Positions 45,937 through 53,586 of a stretch of DNA of 64,000 bases are shown here, piece after piece. The notes under the pieces were generated by a model. It was not told where the DNA came from. It did not search any database and saw nothing but the letters and a program-made list of their open reading frames with translations. Origin of the DNA: Lyngbya sp. PCC 8106 (GTDB lineage: Bacteria; Cyanobacteriota; Cyanobacteriia; Cyanobacteriales; Microcoleaceae); contig NZ_AAVU01000005.1 in the NCBI RefSeq assembly GCF_000169095.1, forward strand, positions 159,845 to 223,844, in the 5' to 3' direction. Every line of letters begins with the position of its first letter. Within the stretch, counting starts at the first letter, position 1. Both the position numbers and the translations under genes were made by a program.

Positions 45937-47469
45937 ATGACAAGTGCAGCAGAAGCAAAAACAAAGCTCAATAAATTTGAAAAAATAAAAGCAGCAAAAG
46001 ATGGTTTAGCCGTTAAAACAGAAATCGAAGAATTTGCCCAAATCGGTTGGGAAGCAATGGATACTGATGATCGCGATCATCGTTTAAAATGGCTAGGGGT
46101 ATTCTTTCGGCCTGTAACACCGGGTAAATTCATGTTACGCCTGAGAATGCCTAGCGGGGTGATCACCAGTGAGCAGATGCGAGTTTTGGCAGAAATCGTT
46201 CAACGCTACGGTGATGATGGTAATGCTGATATTACCACAAGACAGAACCTTCAGCTTAGAGGAATTCGCCTCGAAGATGTACCCGATATCTTTAACCGGA
46301 TGCAACAAGTCGGGTTAACGAGTGTTCAGTCGGGGATGGACAATGTGCGAAATATCACAGGTTCCCCCGTTGCTGGACTTGACGCCGATGAACTCTATGA
46401 TACTCGCCAATTGGTACAGCAAGTTCAAGACATGATCACGGGTAACGGAGAAGGAAACCCCGAGTTTACCAATTTACCGCGAAAGTTCAATATTGCGATC
46501 GCTGGATGTCGGGATAATTCGGTTCATGCTGAAATTAATGATATTGCTTTTGTTCCCGCTTTTAAAGATGAAACTTTTGGCTTCAATGTATTAGTGGGGG
46601 GGTTCTTTTCTGCCAAAAGATGTGACGCGGCTATTCCTTTAAATGCCTGGGTAAAACCAAATCAAGTTGTGAGTTTGTGTCGGGCTATTTTAGAAGTTTT
46701 CCGCGATAACGGGTTGAGAGAAAACCGTCAAAAATCTCGCTTAATGTGGTTAATTGATGAATGGGGAATTGACAAGTTTCGCCGTGAAGTTGAAACCCAA
46801 ATGGGTGAGACTTTAGAAGCAGAAGCGGAAAAGGATGAAATTCTCTGGGATAAACGGGATCATATTGGGGTTTATACTCAGAAACAAGCGGGATTTAATT
46901 ATGTTGGGTTAAACGTTCCAGTTGGACGGTTGTATGCAAACGATATGTTTGAACTCGCGCGTTTAGCTGAGGTTTATGGTCAAGGTGAACTGCGTTTAAC
47001 CGTTGAACAAAATCTGATTATTCCTTATGTTTCAGATTCTCGTCTAGAGGCTTTGTTAACTGAACCTTTGCTAGAGAAATTTAGCATTAATCCCGCCCCT
47101 TTAACCCGTGCATTAGTATCCTGTACAGGCGCCCAATTTTGCAACTTTGCTTTGATAGAAACAAAGAATCGCGCTTTAGCGTTAGTTAAAGAACTCGAAG
47201 CCGAATTAACCTTCACAAAACCTGTAAGAATTCATTGGACAGGCTGCCCAAATTCTTGTGGTCAACCACAAGTTGCAGATATTGGTTTAATGGGAACAAA
47301 AACCCGTAAAGACGGTAAAATGGTCGAAGGCGTTGACCTGTTTATGGGCGGAAAAGTTGGGAAAGAAGCCGAGTTGGGAACCTGTGTTAAAAAGGGAATT
47401 GCCTGCGAAGATCTTAAACCTTTGTTGCGAGATTTGTTAGTTGATAAGTTCGGCGGAACAGCTAAATAA
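45937..47469 (+). CDS. nirA: Ferredoxin-nitrite reductase
   Basis: 510 aa. Six-electron reduction of nitrite to ammonium with ferredoxin, on thylakoid-derived electrons. Two ferrite-reductase-like halves: VFFRPVTPGKFMLRLRMPSG and ADITTRQNLQLRGI in the first; the siroheme/4Fe-4S Cys set CTGAQFC and HWTGCPNSCGQ in the second. First gene of the nitrate cluster, behind an NtcA promoter, with an AAGAGGAA ribosome-binding region. Confidence 0.98.
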   Translation: MTSAAEAKTKLNKFEKIKAAKDGLAVKTEIEEFAQIGWEAMDTDDRDHRLKWLGVFFRPVTPGKFMLRLRMPSGVITSEQMRVLAEIVQRYGDDGNADITTRQNLQLRGIRLEDVPDIFNRMQQVGLTSVQSGMDNVRNITGSPVAGLDADELYDTRQLVQQVQDMITGNGEGNPEFTNLPRKFNIAIAGCRDNSVHAEINDIAFVPAFKDETFGFNVLVGGFFSAKRCDAAIPLNAWVKPNQVVSLCRAILEVFRDNGLRENRQKSRLMWLIDEWGIDKFRREVETQMGETLEAEAEKDEILWDKRDHIGVYTQKQAGFNYVGLNVPVGRLYANDMFELARLAEVYGQGELRLTVEQNLIIPYVSDSRLEALLTEPLLEKFSINPAPLTRALVSCTGAQFCNFALIETKNRALALVKELEAELTFTKPVRIHWTGCPNSCGQPQVADIGLMGTKTRKDGKMVEGVDLFMGGKVGKEAELGTCVKKGIACEDLKPLLRDLLVDKFGGTAK

Positions 47470-47574
47470 ATTCTCTGAGTTTCGATACTAAGAATCAGAC
47501 AAACATCAGCCCGATAAATCAAAGTTTCAAGTCCTAACTGGTAAGTCCTAGTAGGTAAATTTCATCCAGCCTAA

Positions 47575-48023
47575 AACTCAAAATTCCACCTAAGTAGCAG
47601 CATCAAACTTTCGATATCGTGATGAGTGAAAAAGAGTTAGTGCATTTGATACACCCTACAACTAACTCAAAATTCCACCTAAGTAGGGTACATCAAACTT
47701 TCAATATCGTGATGGGTGAAAAAGAGTTAGTGCATTTGATACACCCTACAACTAACTCAAAATTCCACCTAAGTAGGGTACATCAAACTTTCAATATCGT
47801 GATGGGTGAAAAAAAGTTAGTGCATTTGATACACCCTACAACTAACTCAAAATTCCACCTGAGTAGGGTACATCAAACTTTCAATATCGTGATGGGTGAA
47901 AAAAAGTTAGTGCATTTGATACACCCTACAACTAACTCAAAATTCCACCTGAGTAGGGTACATCAAACTTTCAATATCGTGATGGGTGAAAAAGAGTTAG
48001 TGCATTTGATACACCCTACAACT
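47575..48023 (+). repeat. Five-copy 90-bp tandem repeat (minisatellite) after nirA
   Basis: Period is exactly 90 bp, seen from TGCATTTGAT at 47641, 47731, 47821, 47911 and 48001; the first unit is one base short (89). Each unit holds an inverted repeat: GTAGGGTACATCAAA (e.g. 47683-47697) against TTTGATACACCCTAC (47735-47749), 13 of 15 paired. Units differ at few sites. Because 90 is a multiple of three, one frame stays open (47619-48068, 149 codons, each unit starting with Met), but it has no ribosome-binding site and I do not call it a gene. Confidence 0.9.
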
Positions 48024-48076
48024 CGATCCAATTTTCAGAAATTCCACTCAACAATACAACAAGGATAAACTCAAAA

Positions 48077-48700
48077 ATGACAACTCAAGAAATCAATTCC
48101 AACTCTCAAGAAGCTTCTTTGATAATCAAATCAATTACTGCTGTTGGTGTTGCCGTTTTCAGTGGTTTCATGTTTATGAATTGGCAACATACATTATCAG
48201 AAGCAAAAGTTGCCGAAGAAGCTAAAAAAACAGTTGCAACTCAAGCCAATACCACAACTTCTACAACTCCCGTACCCACTCAACCCGTTGTCATCAATTC
48301 AACTCAAACCCCTTCTCAAATTCCCGTCGTAACAACAGCCAGTAATACATCTGTGACTCCAACAGTTGAGACAACTTTTGTTGAAACAGAAGCCGAAATT
48401 ACCGACCCGAATTTAATTGCAAGTTTGAATGAAAAACTCTATAATGAAGTCGATCAAGCTTGGCAACAAACCCCTACATTTTCCGATAACTTAGTTTATC
48501 AAGTCGAAGTTCAGGAAAACGGAGAAATTGCCGATTATTCCCCTCTAAATGCAGCCGCATCTGACTATTTATCCGAAGTTCCCATCGATGAATTACATCA
48601 AGAAAAAGCCGCAGAATTGTCTAAAAAAGTCGCTAAATTCTTAGTCGTTTTAACTCCCAGTGGCAATTTACAAGTTAATCCTTGGTTGGGAAAAAGCTAA
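48077..48700 (+). CDS. Hypothetical single-pass membrane protein in the nitrate cluster
   Basis: 207 aa. One transmembrane helix about residues 17-35, a Thr/Pro/Ala/Val-rich linker (about 50-110), then a folded C-terminal domain (about 115-207) with VYQVEVQENGEIADYSPLN and KFLVVLTPSGNLQVNPWLGK. The helix, proline-rich linker and small beta domain recall TonB-like envelope proteins, but there is no firm homology. Lies between nirA and nrtP on their strand, so likely part of the nitrate operon. Function unknown. Confidence 0.7.
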   Translation: MTTQEINSNSQEASLIIKSITAVGVAVFSGFMFMNWQHTLSEAKVAEEAKKTVATQANTTTSTTPVPTQPVVINSTQTPSQIPVVTTASNTSVTPTVETTFVETEAEITDPNLIASLNEKLYNEVDQAWQQTPTFSDNLVYQVEVQENGEIADYSPLNAAASDYLSEVPIDELHQEKAAELSKKVAKFLVVLTPSGNLQVNPWLGKS

Positions 48701-48850
48701 ACTCTAATTTCTCATCTCTAATTTTCAATTTTTAGGGAGAGTTAAACGTTAACCTAGATTTTTGATTGTAAAATTTAGGAGTTAAAAAAATAGGTGTATT
48801 CCTCTTAACTCTCATTATTCATCACTTAAATCTTTCAAGGAGAATCATTA

Positions 48851-50371
48851 ATGCTTTCAGAATTATGGTCATTACACGGCAGATACAAAATTCTGCATAT
48901 GACTTGGTTCGCTTTCTTCCTCTCTTTTGTAGTGTGGTTTAACCTCGCCCCTCTCGCCACCGCCCTGCAAGAAGAAATGGGTTTAAGTGTGGCACAAATT
49001 AGAACCCTGGCTATTTGTAACGTGGCTTTAACCGTTCCCGCCCGAATTATTATTGGGATGGTTTTAGATAGATTCGGCCCTCGAATTACCTACACTTGTT
49101 TATTAATGTATGCTGCCATTCCTTGTATTGGGTTTGCAATGGCGCAAAACTTCAATCAACTGGTAATTTCTCGCTTGGCTTTAAGTATTGTTGGGGCGGG
49201 ATTTGTAATCGGAATTCGGATGGTTGCTGAGTGGTTTCCGCCCAAAGAAATTGGTTTAGCCGAAGGAATTTATGGCGGTTGGGGAAACTTTGGTTCAGCC
49301 GGTGCCGCTTTTACACTCCCAACCATTGCGGCAATATTAAGCTTTAGTGGCGGTAGCCTAATTAACTGGCGTCTAGCCATTGCCGGAACTGGAATTATCG
49401 CTGCACTTTACGGAATACTTTACTACTTCAACGTACAAGATACCCCCTCTGGGAAAGTCTATCAACGCCCCGTTAAAGCCACCGGAATTGAAGTTACAAC
49501 TATCAAAGACTTTTGGTTCCTGATGTTGATGAACGTGCCTTTAAACGTGATTTTGGGTGTACTCGCTTGGCGTTTAAGCAAAGTTGGATTCTTAACAACC
49601 GGGGGAATGTATCTCGTTTGGTTGGGTTTAGTTGGGTTATATTTATTCCAAGCTTACGGATGTTGGAATGTCAACAAAGACCTACTGACTGGACAAAAAC
49701 GTTACGCACCAAACGAACGCTATAACTTCACTCAAGTCGCCCTCCTAGAATGCACCTACTTTGTGAACTTCGGGTCAGAACTTGCTGCTGTTTCGATGCT
49801 TCCTTCCTTCTTTGAAATGACTTTTGGCTTAAACAAACAAGCCGCCGGAATGATAGCCGCCAGTTATGCTTTTATGAACCTCGCCGCCCGTCCCGGTGGA
49901 GGCTTAATTTCCGACAAACTCGGTAGCCGCAAACTCACCATGACTGTATTAACCGCAGCAATGGCTATTGGTTATCTGATGATGGGTCGAGTCACAGGCG
50001 GTTGGTTCCTTCCCTTTGCAGTTTTATTAACAATGACTTGTTCCTTCTTCGTACAAGCGGGTGAAGGGTCTACCTTTGCAATTGTACCTCTGATTCGACG
50101 TCGTGTAACCGGACAAATTGCGGGAAACGTTGGGGCCTATGGAAACGTTGGGGCGGTGGCTTATTTAACCTTATTTAGCCTGTTACCCGAAGGCGATGTT
50201 GGCAACCGAATCTTTTTTGAAGTGTTGGGTGTAGCGGGGATGATTGTGGCTTGTTTGTGTTGGTTTTTCCTCAAAGAACCCAAGGGTTCCTTTGCCGAAC
50301 ATCACGAAGGTGAAGAAATACCAATTATCAATCAAGAACCAATATTTGCCTCAGAAACTAAGCAATTATAA
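48851..50371 (+). CDS. nrtP: Nitrate/nitrite transporter (MFS, NNP family)
   Basis: 506 aa, 12 predicted transmembrane helices, major facilitator superfamily. NNP signatures GIRMVAEWFPPKEIGLAEG and later FMNLAARPGGGLISDKLGSR are clear. A single-component permease of the NrtP type rather than the NrtABCD ABC system; NrtP is the form used by several marine, brackish and some freshwater cyanobacteria. AAGGAG ribosome-binding site at 48837-48842 supports the start. Confidence 0.94.
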   Translation: MLSELWSLHGRYKILHMTWFAFFLSFVVWFNLAPLATALQEEMGLSVAQIRTLAICNVALTVPARIIIGMVLDRFGPRITYTCLLMYAAIPCIGFAMAQNFNQLVISRLALSIVGAGFVIGIRMVAEWFPPKEIGLAEGIYGGWGNFGSAGAAFTLPTIAAILSFSGGSLINWRLAIAGTGIIAALYGILYYFNVQDTPSGKVYQRPVKATGIEVTTIKDFWFLMLMNVPLNVILGVLAWRLSKVGFLTTGGMYLVWLGLVGLYLFQAYGCWNVNKDLLTGQKRYAPNERYNFTQVALLECTYFVNFGSELAAVSMLPSFFEMTFGLNKQAAGMIAASYAFMNLAARPGGGLISDKLGSRKLTMTVLTAAMAIGYLMMGRVTGGWFLPFAVLLTMTCSFFVQAGEGSTFAIVPLIRRRVTGQIAGNVGAYGNVGAVAYLTLFSLLPEGDVGNRIFFEVLGVAGMIVACLCWFFLKEPKGSFAEHHEGEEIPIINQEPIFASETKQL

Positions 50372-50517
50372 ACGTTAAGAATAAACTCCCTCCTTTCTCA
50401 GCTTGGGGGGATTCAATAGATACAACTTTACAAAGAATTGGTATCAGGAAATCCCTCTTAGGCTGCAAACTAAAGCGCCTCTACAGTACAAAATAATTGA
50501 AGAATTGATAACTGTTT

Positions 50518-52728
50518 ATGACTGAACCGACGAAAACTCTTTGTCCTTACTGCGGTGTTGGCTGCGGTTTAGATGTTTTACCCCCTGCGTTACCGGGAAA
50601 AGCCACCAACCGAGATAAACAAGGAAATCCGACTTGGCAAGTTAGAGGCGACCGCAATCATCCTTCAAGTCAAGGTAAAGTCTGTGTAAAAGGGGCAACC
50701 GTTAGTGAAGCCCTAGATAAAGACCGCCTAACCCATCCGATGATGCGAGAGTCTCTCGATGAACCTTTTCGACAGGTGAGTTGGGATGAAGCCTTTGACC
50801 GCATTGTTAACCAAATTCAAACCGTTCGGGTAACACAAGGGCCGTCTGGGATTTGTATGTATGGGTCGGGACAGTTTCAAACTGAAGATTATTATATTGC
50901 TCAAAAACTATTAAAAGGGTGTCTAGGAACCAATAATTTTGATGCCAATTCTCGGCTTTGTATGTCTTCGGCGGTGTCGGGATATATCCAAAGTTTTGGT
51001 ACAGACGGGCCGCCCTGTTGTTATGATGATTTAGAACAAACCGACTGTGCGTTTTTAATTGGTACAAACACAGCCGAATGTCATCCGATTATTTTTAACC
51101 GTTTGCGGGTTTATCACAAGAAAAATAAATCCGTAAAAATGATTGTGGTTGACCCGCGTTGTACCCAAACCGCAGAAGCCGCAGATTTACATTTAGCCAT
51201 TAAACCCGGAACTGATATTGATTTACTCAACGGGATTGCTCATTTATTAATGAAGTGGGGTTTCTTTGATAGTTTATTTATCGACGATTGTACAAAAGGT
51301 TTTTCCGATTATGCCGAAGTCATTCGTCACTATCAACCAGGATTAGTTGCCCGAAAATGTGGAATTCGGTTAGATGATTTAGAAACAGCCGCCCGGTGGT
51401 GGGGAGAGTCAAACCGGGTGCTTTCGTTGTGGTCGATGGGGATGAATCAATCCTCTGAAGGGACTGCGAAAGTGAGAACGTTAATTAACTTGCATTTAAT
51501 GACCGGAAATATTGGTAAACCGGGGGCGGGGCCGTTTTCTCTGACAGGTCAACCGAACGCCATGGGCGGACGAGAAGCGGGCGGACTTGCCCATATTTTA
51601 CCCGGTTATCGAGTTGTTAAAAATCCCCAACATCGCGCAGAAGTCGAGGAATTTTGGGGATTAAAACCCGGTAGTATTTCACCTCATCCCGGTTTAGCCG
51701 CTTGGGATATGATACTCGGTTTAGAACAAAATAAAGTCGGATTATTGTGGATAGCGGCAACCAATCCGGCGGTGAGTATGCCCGATTTAGAACGCACAAA
51801 AGCTGCCTATAGAAAATCTCCGTTTACCGTTTATCAAGATGCCTATTATCCCACAGAAACAGCCGCATTTGCTCACGTTGTTTTACCTGCGGCCCAATGG
51901 GGTGAAAAAACGGGAACGATGACCAATTCTGAACGCATGGTAACATTATGTCAGGCGTTTCGTTCGCCTCTGGGAGTTGCTAAAGCCGACTGGGAAATCT
52001 TTGCAGAAGTGGGGCGACGTTTGGGGTTTGCAGAACAGTTTGATTTTGCGGACTCTGCTGCGGTGAGGCGAGAATTTATTCAACTCACCCGCAACCAACC
52101 CTGTGAGATGAGCGGAATTACCCACGAAGCGTTAAGTCAGTTTGGGCCGATACAATGGCCTTGTGCTGAAAATAGCCCCGATGTAGCAGTTCATAATAAA
52201 CGCCTCTATACCGATTTTCGGTTTAATACCCCCGACGGACGGGCGAAATTTGGCGCTTATCATTCGCGAGGGTTAGCTGAACCCCCCGACCCCAATTATC
52301 CGTTTGTCTTGACAACGGGGCGGCTTTATGGTCAGTGGCACACCCAAACTCGGACAGGGCGGATTGAAAAAATAGTAAAGATGCACCCAGAACCGTTTAT
52401 TGAAATTCACCCTCGGGATGCGATGAAATTGAGTCTTCAAGAAGGGGAAATCGTCGAAGTGCGATCGCGTCGGGGAATGGCAAGATTTCCTGCTAAAATA
52501 ACAAAAAATATTACACCCGGAACTGTGTTTGTTCCCATGCACTGGGGGAGTTTATGGGCAGAACTTGCTGAAGTCAATAATCTCACTCATCCTGAATCTT
52601 GTCCTGATTCTTTACAACCGGAATTAAAAGCCTGTGCAGTGCAATTGATTCCAGTAAAAGAAATACGCCAGACTGATTTTGAATCCAATAATTTAGTCAA
52701 CCAAAAACTATTTGCAATTCGTGAATAA
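50518..52728 (+). CDS. narB: Ferredoxin-nitrate reductase
   Basis: 736 aa molybdopterin oxidoreductase reducing nitrate to nitrite. The N-terminal 4Fe-4S cluster ligands are C9, C12, C16 and C56 (LCPYCGVGCG; GKVCVKG). Mo-bis-MGD domain motifs follow: NFDANSRLCMSSAV, where the Cys is the likely Mo ligand, NLHLMTGNIGKPGAGPFSLT, and a C-terminal dinucleotide-binding domain with TGRLYGQWHTQTRTGR. Last gene of the nitrate cluster; about 145 bp after nrtP. Confidence 0.97.
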   Translation: MTEPTKTLCPYCGVGCGLDVLPPALPGKATNRDKQGNPTWQVRGDRNHPSSQGKVCVKGATVSEALDKDRLTHPMMRESLDEPFRQVSWDEAFDRIVNQIQTVRVTQGPSGICMYGSGQFQTEDYYIAQKLLKGCLGTNNFDANSRLCMSSAVSGYIQSFGTDGPPCCYDDLEQTDCAFLIGTNTAECHPIIFNRLRVYHKKNKSVKMIVVDPRCTQTAEAADLHLAIKPGTDIDLLNGIAHLLMKWGFFDSLFIDDCTKGFSDYAEVIRHYQPGLVARKCGIRLDDLETAARWWGESNRVLSLWSMGMNQSSEGTAKVRTLINLHLMTGNIGKPGAGPFSLTGQPNAMGGREAGGLAHILPGYRVVKNPQHRAEVEEFWGLKPGSISPHPGLAAWDMILGLEQNKVGLLWIAATNPAVSMPDLERTKAAYRKSPFTVYQDAYYPTETAAFAHVVLPAAQWGEKTGTMTNSERMVTLCQAFRSPLGVAKADWEIFAEVGRRLGFAEQFDFADSAAVRREFIQLTRNQPCEMSGITHEALSQFGPIQWPCAENSPDVAVHNKRLYTDFRFNTPDGRAKFGAYHSRGLAEPPDPNYPFVLTTGRLYGQWHTQTRTGRIEKIVKMHPEPFIEIHPRDAMKLSLQEGEIVEVRSRRGMARFPAKITKNITPGTVFVPMHWGSLWAELAEVNNLTHPESCPDSLQPELKACAVQLIPVKEIRQTDFESNNLVNQKLFAIRE

Positions 52729-52776
52729 GTATCGAGTTAACGGTGAGATGGGCGTTACTTATGTGATTTGAAAAAA

Positions 52777-53523
52777 TCAAAGGATTAGAGGTTCAATAAC
52801 CCCACTGGAACTAAATTCTTCAACGGTTGTACTTTGAAGAATGGCAAGAGTTTCACCTGTTGAACGCAGAATAATTGACATATCGATGCCAGAACCTTCA
52901 ACAATATCAGCTTCTACAAAATCTAAGTCGGCTTCAGTAATGCCACCTTGTAGGAGAATACGGTCAGTGCCATTTCCGTAGTCAGAAATAACGTCTGTTC
53001 CAAACCCTGAACCAATCACAAACTGATCGCTTCCACCTCCTCCTCTCAATCTATCATTTCCAATATCACCAAAAATCAGGTCATTCCCAATACCTGCATC
53101 AATGTCATCATTTCCCTGACCTCCAAATATAGTATCATCCCCATTACCTGCATTGATCTGATCCTGGTCATTGTTGCCAAAGATTAAATCATTTCCTGCA
53201 TTAGCGTTAATGATATCATTTCCAATATCGCCGAAGATTGTATCTGCTCCAAATCTCCCCTCAATAATATCATCCCCTTTTCCCGCAAAAACCCAGTTAT
53301 TATTCCCATTCACAAACAGAAAATCATTGCCGAGGCCACCAATTAGGGTATCACCTCCCTCCTGACTTCCCTGAAGTGTGTCACCGCCATCTAGACCAAA
53401 GATAGAATCGGGTTCGCTAGTTCCAACCAAACTATCTGCACCTTCCGTTCCAAAAATTTCTGCCATGACTTGTTTTTTAAGTTTGGATAAGTACGCTACC
53501 AACCCTAGCAAATTGATCGCCAT
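52777..53523 (-). CDS. RTX-type calcium-binding repeat protein
   Basis: 248 aa; the Met at 53466 (MAEIFGTEGADS) is an alternative and perhaps better start. About ten RTX nonapeptides of GGxGxDxI/L type between residues 35 and 190 (e.g. GGLGNDFLFV, GGQGNDDIDAG), then a conserved C-terminal domain (SDQFVIGSGFGTDVISDYGNGTD) of the kind that carries type I secretion signals. No enzymatic domain. Likely secreted, binding calcium. Converges on narB (48 bp). Confidence 0.88.
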   Translation of the reverse strand: MAINLLGLVAYLSKLKKQVMAEIFGTEGADSLVGTSEPDSIFGLDGGDTLQGSQEGGDTLIGGLGNDFLFVNGNNNWVFAGKGDDIIEGRFGADTIFGDIGNDIINANAGNDLIFGNNDQDQINAGNGDDTIFGGQGNDDIDAGIGNDLIFGDIGNDRLRGGGGSDQFVIGSGFGTDVISDYGNGTDRILLQGGITEADLDFVEADIVEGSGIDMSIILRSTGETLAILQSTTVEEFSSSGVIEPLIL

Positions 53524-53586
53524 AACGACAACAAATTTTTTTCAAAAACTTGGATTGATTGAATAAACGACTATACTACACTTGCT

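Noticed and set aside
47619..48068. 149-codon open frame treated as a repeat protein gene
   Set aside because: It is the 90-bp array read in one frame; no ribosome-binding site and no homology. Kept as a repeat only.
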